From: Psychrobacter sp. NG254
GTDB taxonomy: Bacteria > Pseudomonadota > Gammaproteobacteria > Pseudomonadales > Moraxellaceae
NCBI RefSeq assembly: GCF_015277735.1
Contig: NZ_JADHDA010000007.1
Location: 1 to 64,000, forward strand
Direction of reading: 5' to 3'
Length of the DNA stretch: 64,000 nucleotides
Below the pieces are notes generated by a model. It saw only the letters and a program-made list of their open reading frames with translations, did no database searches and was not told where the DNA came from. Both the position numbers and the translations under genes were made by a program. The stretch's first letter is position 1, and every line of letters starts with the position of its first letter. Below are positions 49,312 through 58,112 of the stretch, piece after piece.

Positions 49312-50859
49312 TTAGACATTGTCTTTACGTAGTGGATCTGCATTCATTCTTTTTTGCTCTTCTAAGTGACGCTCCTCCCAATAAGGGGCGTTTTTGATAC
49401 CAAACTTGGCAGGATCAAAACTGTAGCGTGTCACACCAGCTTTACGCTGTGCTTCATAATCTTTAAGCATAGTAAGCGTTGGACGTGCCACGACAAAGAT
49501 GATGAGGATACCAACGATGTTCAACCAAGCCATCAGGCCAACACCGATATCACCGATTGCCCAAACATAACCAGCTGAATTCAAGCCACCATAGGCAACC
49601 ATTACCATGATTAGGATCTTGACTAAGAATAGACCAGTTTTGTTTGCACCGCGACCGAGGAAGCGTGTCAAGTAAGCCACGTTTACTTCAGCGATGTAGT
49701 AGTAAGCCAAAATGGTTGTAAAGGCAAAGAAGAATACAGCGATGGCGATAAACACATTACCAAACGTACCGTATACAGATTCCATTGCCATTTGCGTAAA
49801 GGCAGGAGCATTGATTTCAGTAGCAGCGGCAACGTTCTGCACGATGAACTGACCATCTGGTAATGTACCTTGGATGTTGTACATGCCAGTAGATAAAATC
49901 ATGAATGCAGTCGCAGAACATACCAGTAATGTATCAACATATACTGAGAATGCCTGTACTAGACCTTGCTGTGATGGATGCTCAACTTCAGCAGCAGCAG
50001 CAGCGTGAGGACCTGTACCTTGACCTGCTTCGTTAGAGTAAATACCACGTTTCACACCCCAACCGATCGCCGCACCAAAACCTGCTTGTGCAGTGAATGC
50101 ATCACCAACGATCATACCAAATACATCTGGAATCAAGCTAAAGTTACTGAACATGATAATCAAGGCTAAAGCAATATAACCGATTGCCATAAACGGAACG
50201 GCAAATTCAGTAAAGGTTGCAATACGTTTGATGCCACCGAAAATGATGATACCTAGTACTACTAAGATGATAGCCAAACCGACCAAACGCATAGAGCCAA
50301 CTTCTAGGCCTGCTACGTTCATGATCGTACCTTCGCCCATTACCTGTGCAAATGCACTGATAACACCGTTCGCCTGTACACCCGGTAAGAACATACCACA
50401 GGATAAAATAGAAGCGATTGCGAAGAGGATGCCGTACCACTTTTGACCAAGGGCACGCTCAAAGTAATAAGCTGGGCCACCGCGATATTCGCCAGTGATC
50501 ACATCTTTTTCTTTGTAGATCTGTGCAAGGGTAGACTCGACATAAGCAGTAGATGCGCCCAAGAAGGCCACAACCCACATCCAAAATACCGCACCTGGGC
50601 CACCGAAGCCGATAGCCGCAGCTACCCCAGCGATGTTACCCATACCCACACGCCCTGCGAGGGAAACGGCTAGTGCCTGAAATGATGAAATACCTTGTGC
50701 ACTAGATTTACCAGTGAATAGTAGTTTGATCATCTCACCGAACAGACGTACTTGTACAAAGCGCGTCATAATGGAATAGAACAGACCGGCGCCCAAGCAG
50801 AGATAAATCAGTGCTGGGCTCCAGATAATTCCGTTTACTAAGTTAACTAAACCTTCCAT
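49312..50859 (-). CDS. Alanine/glycine:cation symporter (AGCS family)
   Basis: The 515-residue inner-membrane protein has about 11 hydrophobic helices. The AGCS signature is present as ALAVSLAGRVGMGNIAGVAAAIGFGGPGAVFWMW (residues ~63-97), with GIYSNEAGQGTGPHAAAAAEV further along. It imports D/L-alanine or glycine with Na+ or H+. AGGAATATAAAT lies before the ATG. It is a single gene with its own terminator and a long upstream gap. Confidence 0.92.
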   Translation of the reverse strand: MEGLVNLVNGIIWSPALIYLCLGAGLFYSIMTRFVQVRLFGEMIKLLFTGKSSAQGISSFQALAVSLAGRVGMGNIAGVAAAIGFGGPGAVFWMWVVAFLGASTAYVESTLAQIYKEKDVITGEYRGGPAYYFERALGQKWYGILFAIASILSCGMFLPGVQANGVISAFAQVMGEGTIMNVAGLEVGSMRLVGLAIILVVLGIIIFGGIKRIATFTEFAVPFMAIGYIALALIIMFSNFSLIPDVFGMIVGDAFTAQAGFGAAIGWGVKRGIYSNEAGQGTGPHAAAAAEVEHPSQQGLVQAFSVYVDTLLVCSATAFMILSTGMYNIQGTLPDGQFIVQNVAAATEINAPAFTQMAMESVYGTFGNVFIAIAVFFFAFTTILAYYYIAEVNVAYLTRFLGRGANKTGLFLVKILIMVMVAYGGLNSAGYVWAIGDIGVGLMAWLNIVGILIIFVVARPTLTMLKDYEAQRKAGVTRYSFDPAKFGIKNAPYWEERHLEEQKRMNADPLRKDNV

Positions 50860-51882
50860 ATTTATATTCCTAGTACTGTCTCAAGGTGGCGCTGTCTGCT
50901 AGGAGTAAGCTAACTGGTTAACTTACTTATTTAAGTTAAGCAGTTAAATTATCTGCACCGACTTACATATGAATGAAGCCTTACGCGTGCTTTGCCACCA
51001 AGAATGGACTGTAATTTTCTGTAGTGATCCGCTTGGCTCATCCGTGATAGTAACTATCTACATAGCGTATATCACTCACAACATTAATATCAGCTGCATT
51101 TATATTTGTATTGCAACCTCTGTCACTGCCGTATCCTATCATCGTGTGATGAATGAGATGAGTCATAAGTTAACCCGCGGACAAAACAGGCGGTTATATG
51201 ATTGAATACGCATCATGATGGTATTCAATTTGCTATGAGCTGTTCCGATTGACTACACTACTGGTAGGGCGTATTGACGATATTGGCGAGTAATTGAGCA
51301 CTAATTGAGGTTTTTATATCTAAATCAGCCATTCGCTAATACTAATCAAACTATAAGTCCACTACCAAATGTATTCAAACCGTACGGCTACGTAACTGCA
51401 ATTTGCCATATTTTTATACTAATTACTAGAATTTTCTTTATAGACGGTCGATATATTCGTATTTAATTTTGCAGATACTTGAGTAAGATGCGCCAAACCT
51501 ATGATTAATTGTTTGTGATTACACAACATTTGGTACAGCTGTGTGAGTAAGTCTTATTTTTGTTCCATATCTATCGTAGTAGAGATGCGTTATTGTTAGA
51601 GCGGTTGAGGTTGTTTTTTGGTAATGTTCAATTGTAAACATGAGATTATGTCGGCATTATTAGCAGGATAAATAGTCGGCTATAGCGTCTCACTATAATA
51701 TTAGGAATAGCTATATAGACAGCAGTCTTTGAATGGTAACCAAAGATGTGCATTTCTATCTAAAGTATAGAGCGTACATGACAGTTAGATGAATGCTAAA
51801 TATATACTACGAGACAAATTCAAAAACGATTAAAAATGTATTCCCAGATATTTGTGATTTATCATTATTAGGAGAGTTAACG
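50860..51882. other. Long intergenic region between the AGCS symporter and lemA
   Basis: About 1 kb between divergent genes, with no supported gene. A 78-codon reading at 50969-51205 has no ribosome-binding site or recognisable domain. The segment 50905-50950 contains overlapping gttaactt/aagttaa dyads near the symporter promoter. The rest is AT-rich and unremarkable. Confidence 0.5.
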
Positions 51883-52512
51883 ATGACGCGTCAATCAATT
51901 GTAAAACCTATTTTACTCGCAGCAGTATTAGCAACGTCTACCGTTGGTCTGAGCGGTTGTGGCTACAACAATCTTCAGGCACAGGATGAGCAAGTGACAG
52001 CTTCGTGGTCAGAGGTCGTTAACCAATATCAACGCCGCTCTGACTTGGTGCCAAACTTGGTCAAAGTCGTGCAGCAGTACGCTGACCAAGAACAAGAAGT
52101 CTTCACTCAAGTGGCTGAAGCGCGTTCACGTGCGGGCGGCATCACTGTGACGCCTGAATTGCTCAATGACCCAGAGGCGATGGAGCGTTATGCCGAAGCT
52201 CAGGGTCAAATGACAGGCGCATTATCACGTCTAATGGCTGTGTCTGAGCGTTATCCTGAACTAAAATCGGATGCGCTATTTCAAGACTTACAGGCGCAGT
52301 TAGAAGGCACTGAAAACCGTATTGCAGTAGCACGCAATCGCTATATTCAAGAAGTGCAAGGCTACAATACAACGGTACGCCAGTTCCCGACCAACATCAC
52401 CGCAAAAGTATTTGGTTTAGATACCAAGCCCAACTTTACGGTAGAGAATGAACAAGCCATCTCTACTGCACCTAGCGTTGATTTTGGTGATTCTAAAGAA
52501 GCGGCAAAGTAA
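51883..52512 (+). CDS. lemA: LemA-family lipoprotein
   Basis: The 209-residue LemA-family protein has a signal peptide with lipobox LSGC (Cys about 26). A coiled four-helix domain follows (SWSEVVNQYQRRSDLVPNLVKVVQQYADQE, then EARSRAG and the ENRIAVARNRYIQEVQGYNTTVRQFPTNI segment). LemA proteins sit in the envelope with unclear function and commonly accompany TPM-domain proteins. A frame extends 30 codons upstream, but AGGAGA lies just before the ATG at 51883, where a proper signal peptide begins. It heads a three-gene operon. Confidence 0.92.
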   Translation: MTRQSIVKPILLAAVLATSTVGLSGCGYNNLQAQDEQVTASWSEVVNQYQRRSDLVPNLVKVVQQYADQEQEVFTQVAEARSRAGGITVTPELLNDPEAMERYAEAQGQMTGALSRLMAVSERYPELKSDALFQDLQAQLEGTENRIAVARNRYIQEVQGYNTTVRQFPTNITAKVFGLDTKPNFTVENEQAISTAPSVDFGDSKEAAK

Positions 52513-52637
52513 AGCGTGTTAGGGATATACAAAAATAGAGCGGTCTATACCGTTCTGTTTATTTAGCTGATAACGTAATGACGGTTGGTTAATGTCCATT
52601 AATTTGTAAACGTGTCATTTGAGGTGGTAGAGAGTAG

Positions 52638-53828
52638 ATGAATCATTCAAAAGCAATCTTATCAGCATTACTGTTCACACTGAGCGTTAGTGGCGCGTCA
52701 GTGCTGCATGCTGCGCCTAATGGAGATGGTAATGATATTGCTGTGGCGATAGACAATGCCTCGAATCTACAAAACCGTAGTGTCGAAGACTTGGTGGCGA
52801 TTGCCAAAGCAGGAGAGTCCAACGAGGCGATCAATGATGCGGTGTTGAATAATGAGGCCATTAATGAGGCAGTACTGGGTAACGATGCTATCAATCAAAG
52901 CGGTGTCAGTGACGAAGCAACCGCTGGTTCAAAAACAACCGCTCAGCCACCAATCAGATCCAGTGCTGAGAGTGTCGCTGCCGACAAGCTGATACTCAAC
53001 GAGCCCGTCGTTGATCAGGCCAATATCTTAAATCCGCAAGAAAAGCTACGTCTAGAGACACAGCTCAGAAGTATCTATCAGCAAGGTTTAGCGCAAGCAG
53101 CCGTTGTCATCGTCCCAACCACCAATGGCGTACCAATTTTTGACTATGCGTTGCAGGTCGCTGAGAAATGGGAATTGGGTGATAAAGCAATCGATGACGG
53201 ATTATTGGTCGTCGTCGCTGTCAACGATCGCGAAATGTATATCCTAACCGGCTACGGATTAGAAGGTGTGCTACCAGATGCGGTGGTCAACCGTATTATT
53301 CGTGAAGATATCACGCCACTATTTAAAAAAAATGACTATGGCGCGGGGATAATCGCTGGTGTCGATGCACTCAAAACGCGCCTAACTGCTGATCCTGAAG
53401 TGTTGGCGCGTGCTGATGCGCAAGCTGCAGAGCGCACGGCACAACAAGGCTCAGATGAGCTACCATCACCTATTTTCTTATTTATCATGGCGATGATTTT
53501 TGGTAGTTTTATTACCAACATCTTAGGCCGAGTGTTTGGTTCTATTATTACCGCAGGTGGGTTTTTTGCTGGCTCTTTGGCACTGGGCGGCGGGTTCTTT
53601 ATGACGTTGATTATGGCAATATTTATATGGCTGTTTTTGATCTCACGCGGCGGTGGCGGTGGCAAAGGTGGCGGCGGTAAAGGCGGTAAACGACGCGGCG
53701 GTATGATTTTCTTACCCGGTATGGGCGGCGGAAGTGGTGGCGGCTTTGGCGGTGGTGGTTTCGGAGGCGGCGGCTTTGGTGGCGGCGGTGGAGGTTTCGG
53801 TGGCGGCGGTGCTGGCGGCTCATGGTAA
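52638..53828 (+). CDS. TPM-domain (YgcG) membrane protein with Gly-rich tail
   Basis: The 396-residue protein has a signal peptide (about 1-26). An acidic linker with short degenerate repeats follows (NEAINDAVLNNEAINEAVLG, about 63-82), then the TPM domain (~125-255; VVDQANILNPQEKLRLETQL, GDKAIDDGLLVVVAVNDREM, ILTGYGLEGVLPD). One or two membrane helices (~275-335) precede a basic Lys/Gly segment and a tail dominated by glycine and phenylalanine ending GGSW. TPM domains act in photosystem repair in plants and are uncharacterised in bacteria. It is the second gene of lemA-TPM-TPM, 125 bp after lemA. Confidence 0.88.
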   Translation: MNHSKAILSALLFTLSVSGASVLHAAPNGDGNDIAVAIDNASNLQNRSVEDLVAIAKAGESNEAINDAVLNNEAINEAVLGNDAINQSGVSDEATAGSKTTAQPPIRSSAESVAADKLILNEPVVDQANILNPQEKLRLETQLRSIYQQGLAQAAVVIVPTTNGVPIFDYALQVAEKWELGDKAIDDGLLVVVAVNDREMYILTGYGLEGVLPDAVVNRIIREDITPLFKKNDYGAGIIAGVDALKTRLTADPEVLARADAQAAERTAQQGSDELPSPIFLFIMAMIFGSFITNILGRVFGSIITAGGFFAGSLALGGGFFMTLIMAIFIWLFLISRGGGGGKGGGGKGGKRRGGMIFLPGMGGGSGGGFGGGGFGGGGFGGGGGGFGGGGAGGSW

Positions 53829-53928
53829 GTAGCTATTAAAAATTGGTTAGTAAAAACCAAGCAAATGAAGCCGCAGTAAAACACACGCAAACAACCTGCA
53901 AAAACGATGTCTGTGAGGAAATAATTAA

Positions 53929-54453
53929 ATGTCAGAAAACAATGCTCCAAAAACCAGTTTTGCCCGCTGGTGGCGTCAGGTCTTATTCGTGCCTTTATTG
54001 CATAGCAAGTGGCTGACAGCAGATGCTAGAGCTCGCCTGACAGACGAGGTGACCCGTGCTGAGCTTGGACATCGCGGCGAGGTGTTTTTGATTGTAGAAA
54101 ACCACCTGCCTATTCAAGACGCCTATCAGATGGATTGCCGCGAGCGCGCCGTTGATTTGTTTAGTGAATACCGAGTTTGGGACACTGAAGAAAATACAGG
54201 TGTCTTGGTTTATGTCAATATCTGCGAGCATCAACTAGAAATAGTTGCTGACCGCGGCATCAGTAACCATGTGAGCCCAACTGTCTGGCGCGCCATGAGC
54301 GAAAAAGCAGTATCAGGTATTGCCAATAAAAAAACAGAAGCAAGCTTGGCTGAACTGCTAGACGAAATTGGGCAGGTGTTGCGTCAATACTATCATCTTG
54401 AGCATGACCCAGCCGGCAATGAGTTGTCTGATACGGTAGTATTTTTAAAGTAG
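53929..54453 (+). CDS. Cytosolic TPM-domain protein
   Basis: The 174-residue protein lacks a signal peptide and membrane helix. A basic N-terminus (ARWWRQVLF) is followed by a TPM domain (VFLIVENHLPIQDAYQ, VWDTEENTGVLVYVNICEHQLEIVADRGISNHV). GTGAGGAA lies before the ATG. It is the third gene of the lemA-TPM-TPM set. The two TPM proteins therefore sit on opposite sides of, or at, the membrane. Function is unknown. Confidence 0.85.
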   Translation: MSENNAPKTSFARWWRQVLFVPLLHSKWLTADARARLTDEVTRAELGHRGEVFLIVENHLPIQDAYQMDCRERAVDLFSEYRVWDTEENTGVLVYVNICEHQLEIVADRGISNHVSPTVWRAMSEKAVSGIANKKTEASLAELLDEIGQVLRQYYHLEHDPAGNELSDTVVFLK

Positions 54454-54657
54454 TTTGTGCTTTGTACGGTTTTATTAAGAAAGCTACTTCTATAAACAGG
54501 TTATCTATGCAGTCAAAGGGTTTTGTTTTAGGCGATATGCTTTTAGTGTTAAAATGGCGCCTCTGGGACAGATAACGCCTTATATATGCATAGCTTGATT
54601 ATCCTGCTATGTAACATTTACTAGTGCTCGTCTCGATAAAATTATTATTGGAATACT

Positions 54658-55656
54658 ATGATTGATTTAATACAGAAGTTACCAAAAGCTGAACTACACT
54701 TGCACATTGAAGGCTCTTTAGAACCTGAGCTGATGTTCAGATTGGCTAAAAAAAACAAGGTAGAAATTCCTTACAAAGACATAGAAGACGTACGCAATGC
54801 GTATAATTTCACCAATCTACAAACGTTTTTAGATATTTATTATGCAGGCGCAAATGTCCTACTCACCAAAAGCGACTTTTATGATTTGACGTGGGAATAT
54901 ATTCTCAAATGTGTAGAAGACAATGTCATTCATACAGAGATATTCTTTGACCCACAGACACATACTGACCGAGGCGTGCCTTTCGAAGCTGTCATCATGG
55001 GTATCAAAGAAGCACTCGCCGATGCCAAAGAAAAGTATGGTATTACCTCTTGCATCATTATGTGTTTCCTAAGACATTTATCACAAGAACAGGCGTTTGA
55101 AACCTTAGAGCAAGCATTGGCGTACAAAGACGACATCATTGGCGTTGGTCTTGATTCATCAGAATTGGGTAACCCGCCGTCGAAATTCAAAGAAGTCTTC
55201 AAGAAAGCCAAAGAAGAAGGGTTTAAGTTGGTTGCTCACGCTGGTGAAGAAGCTGACTTTTCGTATATCTATGAAGCATTAGACTTGTTGAACATCAATA
55301 GAATCGATCATGGTGTACAGTCTATAAAGAGTCCGGAGCTGATGCAAAGGCTCAAAGATGAGCAGATGCCACTGACCGTTTGCCCTAACTCAAATATCGA
55401 ACTCAGAGTCTTTGATACTTATAAAGAGCATAATATCAAAGAGCTTTTGGACTACGGTCTGAACATCAGTGTCAACTCAGATGATCCTGCGTACTTTAAA
55501 GGTTATGTGAATCAGAACTTTATCAATTTATGCGAAAATCTGCCAATGACAGAAGAGGACATCGTCACGCTAGTAAAGAATTCTTTTAGATCAGCGTTTA
55601 TCAGCGATGAGCTAAAAGACGCTTACTTAGCGAGAGTGGATCTTGCATTACAGTAA
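54658..55656 (+). CDS. add: Adenosine deaminase
   Basis: This TIM-barrel, zinc-dependent enzyme converts adenosine to inosine in purine salvage. Metal and catalytic residues are visible: HLHIEGS near the start (HxH plus Glu), VAHAGEE, the RIDHGVQS segment and [10 protein letters not shown] (Asp-Asp). The 332-residue length and the opening [18 protein letters not shown] match Add rather than AMP deaminase or the guanine deaminases; some relatives act on adenine, so adenine aminohydrolase remains a possibility. It has its own terminator, shared convergently with the sirtuin gene. Confidence 0.88.
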   Translation: MIDLIQKLPKAELHLHIEGSLEPELMFRLAKKNKVEIPYKDIEDVRNAYNFTNLQTFLDIYYAGANVLLTKSDFYDLTWEYILKCVEDNVIHTEIFFDPQTHTDRGVPFEAVIMGIKEALADAKEKYGITSCIIMCFLRHLSQEQAFETLEQALAYKDDIIGVGLDSSELGNPPSKFKEVFKKAKEEGFKLVAHAGEEADFSYIYEALDLLNINRIDHGVQSIKSPELMQRLKDEQMPLTVCPNSNIELRVFDTYKEHNIKELLDYGLNISVNSDDPAYFKGYVNQNFINLCENLPMTEEDIVTLVKNSFRSAFISDELKDAYLARVDLALQ

Positions 55657-55683
55657 GTCTCCAACCGCGACGCTGCAGTAGAA

Positions 55684-55721
55684 AAGGCTTAACAGTTGAT
55701 ATCAATCGTTAAGTCTTTTTT
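55684..55721. terminator. Terminator between add and the sirtuin gene
   Basis: A 10-bp stem (55684-55693 with 55708-55717, one wobble) is followed by T on the plus strand. The A-rich other side could also serve the convergent sirtuin gene. Confidence 0.75.
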
Positions 55722-55743
55722 ATTATTTATTTGATACACATAC

Positions 55744-56544
55744 TTATAAAGCCGTAATGTCTTCTATCAGCAGCGGCAAGACGATACCAGCTTTCTGTGA
55801 TAGCGTGATATCGACGATGCTATTGGGGGTTGGATCAGGGTTTATTTCAATAATATGAGCGCCGTTTTGTTTGGCCAGTTGCGCCAGTCCTGCAGCAGGA
55901 TAAACGAGGCTTGATGTGCCAATACTGATAAACACCTCACAACCAGCGGCCGCTGTTTCAGCCGTCTCCCATGCCTGTACGGGCAGTGCCTCTCCAAACC
56001 AAACAATATCTGGTCTGATATAACCATCGCAGTGTGAGCAAGTAATCAAGGTGTCATCAAAATTTAAGACGTTTTGGGTGTCATAGGCAGCGCTTGATTG
56101 GTCTTGATAGGGCGTCTCACAACTACTACATCGATTGCGTGACAGTTGGCCATGCAGATGAGTCACTGTACTACCAGCTTGCTCATGCAAGTTATCGACG
56201 TTTTGGGTAATGAGAGTAATCTGCTGCTTAGAAGACTGAGCATGGTACTGCCACTGGGCCAACGCATAATGGGCAGGATTGGGTGATTTATCGGCAACCA
56301 GCTGCCGGCGCCATTGATACCAAGACCATACCAGCTTTGGATCGCGAGCAAACCCATCAGGTGTTGCTAAATCCTCCACACCATAGTTTCCCCATAATCC
56401 TGTTTGCTTATCGCGAAACGTTGGAATGCCACTTTCGGCTGAAATGCCCGCACCAGTTAAAATACAAATACGCTGTTTCGATCCCAATAGTGTGGCCGCA
56501 AATTTTACTTCTGCTATTACCGCTGGTGATAATTCTGCTAACAT
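55744..56544 (-). CDS. cobB: NAD-dependent protein deacylase (sirtuin)
   Basis: The 266-residue sirtuin removes acyl groups from lysine using NAD. It has GAGIS (31-35), QNVDNLH (114-120), catalytic His131 (THLHGQ) and the zinc quartet Cys139, Cys142, Cys169 and Cys172. The YxxR pair (Tyr76, Arg79 in WYQWRR) is the mark of class III/SIRT5-like sirtuins that also remove succinyl and malonyl groups. AAGGG lies before the ATG. It is divergent from a small membrane protein gene only 35 bp away. Unlike the SIR2 protein at 38735, this one is a metabolic regulator. Confidence 0.9.
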   Translation of the reverse strand: MLAELSPAVIAEVKFAATLLGSKQRICILTGAGISAESGIPTFRDKQTGLWGNYGVEDLATPDGFARDPKLVWSWYQWRRQLVADKSPNPAHYALAQWQYHAQSSKQQITLITQNVDNLHEQAGSTVTHLHGQLSRNRCSSCETPYQDQSSAAYDTQNVLNFDDTLITCSHCDGYIRPDIVWFGEALPVQAWETAETAAAGCEVFISIGTSSLVYPAAGLAQLAKQNGAHIIEINPDPTPNSIVDITLSQKAGIVLPLLIEDITAL

Positions 56545-56579
56545 GAGCCAACCCTTGCAAATAATGGATATTTTTTCTT

Positions 56580-56942
56580 ATGATAGATGGAATTTGGTGG
56601 CTTGTCATATTGTTCGCCGTTATCGTCACTTTATGGCTTATTGCAAAGTCGCGAGAAGCAAAAGCAGGCGAGAAACACGGTAGCACCAAGTCAAAAAACA
56701 CAACATCTAATGATGCTTTGCAAAAGACGTTTGTCTTACTAAAGCAGTATTTTCCCGATTATAAAGTTGCACGCAAATCGAATCATTTGCTTGTTAGCCA
56801 GCAAAATAGAAAAATTGCAATGATTACGATTGATAAAAAGATTGCTTCAGGCCAGAGACTGTTAGGAGACGTGCCTGTGATCAATTATCACCGTGTACCC
56901 AGTCGCGCTCAGCTGATGGCTAACTTGCAAGACGCAGAGTAA
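56580..56942 (+). CDS. Small single-helix membrane protein, function unknown
   Basis: I do not recognise this 120-residue protein. It has one N-terminal helix (about residues 4-22), a Lys/Ser-rich basic linker (23-45) and a short cytosolic domain (50-120) containing KIAMITIDKKIASGQRLLGD. The ribosome-binding site is weak. It is divergent from the sirtuin gene and followed by a 107-bp repeat. Confidence 0.7.
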   Translation: MIDGIWWLVILFAVIVTLWLIAKSREAKAGEKHGSTKSKNTTSNDALQKTFVLLKQYFPDYKVARKSNHLLVSQQNRKIAMITIDKKIASGQRLLGDVPVINYHRVPSRAQLMANLQDAE

Positions 56943-56951
56943 ATTTGCTAT

Positions 56952-57058
56952 ATAGTCAATCCTCTATAAATTGTGTAAGGTGCCAGTCTCGTTCAGTCTA
57001 CTACTTGTAGTACTTTCATTCGGCTTCCTTGTATCCAAATTATACTGAACCGACTATA
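56952..57058 (+). repeat. 107-bp family repeat, copy E
   Basis: Ends tatagtcaatcctctataaa and tatactgaaccgactata match the family, and the length is exactly 107 bp. An internal palindrome (tactacttgtagta) is shared with copy D. It ends 111 bp before the tRNA remnant. Confidence 0.9.
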
Positions 57059-57169
57059 GGTGAGAGATTTAGAAATATATAGGCACAGAAAAGCTGCAAA
57101 CCTTTTGAAGTGTGTTTGAGAAGTATAGGCAATTTGGGGTAATGTTAGGGAAGGCTGTAATACGATGAT

Positions 57170-57214
57170 TGGTGCGCTCGGCGGGAATCGAACCCACGAC
57201 CCTCGGCTTCGGAG
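57170..57214 (-). tRNA. 3' part of tRNA-Arg(CCG); prophage attachment site
   Basis: Read on the minus strand, the sequence runs from the anticodon loop (CTCCGAA, anticodon CCG) through the 3' anticodon strand GCCGAG, the T arm (GTGGGTTCGATTCCCGC) and the acceptor strand CGAGCGC to an encoded ACCA end. No D arm or 5' acceptor strand is present beyond position 57215, so it is not a full gene. The phage integrase begins 41 bp away. The fragment is best read as the chromosomal 3' half left at attL/attR; an intact tRNA-Arg should lie at the far prophage end. Confidence 0.85.
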
Positions 57215-57254
57215 ACCTACCGAGCACAATTATCAGTTACAATAAATTACATTG

Positions 57255-58076
57255 TTAATCTAATAAATCGACCGCTTCGACATATTGAGCATAATCAAGA
57301 TGGGCGTAACGCATCGTACTCTCTATATCACCATGCCCCAATAAATCCTTAATTGTATAAATCCCAACGCCTTTTTGAATAAGCCATGACGCGTAAGTAT
57401 GGCGCAAATCATACATAGTACAATTAACGCCAGCTCTTTTTTTGCATAATTGAAAACCTTTGCTATAACTTTTCACCCTGTCGCCAGTCTTACAGTTAGC
57501 AAAAACATAATCACTTTTTGCTTGCTCGTGTCTCTCCAATAGCACCATCAAAGCGGTATTATTCAAGTATTTATACATGGTGCGCTTAGACTTACTATAA
57601 TGATTTCTAACAATAAATTGATGTTTGTCTAAGTGTACGTTTGACCATTTCAGAGTTAATAGCTCAATAGGGCGGCAACCTGTCATAGTGAGCAGTACAA
57701 TAAAATCATGTAGATCGTTATTGTCTGTCTCCAATGCAGACTTTAAAAGCCTTTCATATTGTGACCTATTCAGGTAATTAGCAATATAATCATCTTCGAT
57801 AAATTTAACATTTTCAAAAGGGTTATTAATTTTTAACTCGTAATCTTCATTCACTCGATTAATCGCAGCACGAGCAAAAGAACATTCACGGTTAATGGTG
57901 GCATTGGAGACAGTGACACGCCTAAATTGTGCATATTGTTTTACGTCTTTTTTCCTTAAATCCTTTAAATTATAGGCATCAAAAAAGCGGAGGTTATCCG
58001 CTCGATATTGATACTTGTTTTTGGTCAGATGATATTCTTGATAATACTCGATGACTTCTGATAATTTACTAAACAT
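57255..58076 (-). CDS. Phage tyrosine recombinase (integrase)
   Basis: The 273-residue integrase has the catalytic set Arg135 (TGCRPIELL), Arg225 (YDLRHTYAS), His248 (LLGHGD) and nucleophile Tyr257 (TMRYAH). The first histidine of the usual HxxR box is Tyr222, a substitution known in phage members. An N-terminal SAM-like core-binding domain spans about 1-85. I chose the ATG at 58076 because TAGGAG lies 9 nt upstream; a longer reading adds seven residues. The gene ends 40 bp from the tRNA remnant, as expected for an integrase next to its att site. Confidence 0.9.
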   Translation of the reverse strand: MFSKLSEVIEYYQEYHLTKNKYQYRADNLRFFDAYNLKDLRKKDVKQYAQFRRVTVSNATINRECSFARAAINRVNEDYELKINNPFENVKFIEDDYIANYLNRSQYERLLKSALETDNNDLHDFIVLLTMTGCRPIELLTLKWSNVHLDKHQFIVRNHYSKSKRTMYKYLNNTALMVLLERHEQAKSDYVFANCKTGDRVKSYSKGFQLCKKRAGVNCTMYDLRHTYASWLIQKGVGIYTIKDLLGHGDIESTMRYAHLDYAQYVEAVDLLD

Positions 58077-58112
58077 CGTTAAAACTCCTATATGCAAAAT
58101 TGCGGCGGAATT

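Noticed and set aside
50969..51205. 78-residue reading between the AGCS gene and lemA
   Set aside because: No ribosome-binding site, no domain, unusual composition with many Cys/Ile; likely chance.
55744..56544. Sirtuin as part of a defence system
   Set aside because: It has the zinc quartet and YxxR of metabolic CobB/SIRT5-type deacylases and normal base composition.
57170..57254. Complete tRNA-Arg gene
   Set aside because: The D arm, 5' acceptor strand and 5' anticodon strand are missing; only the 3' half is present.
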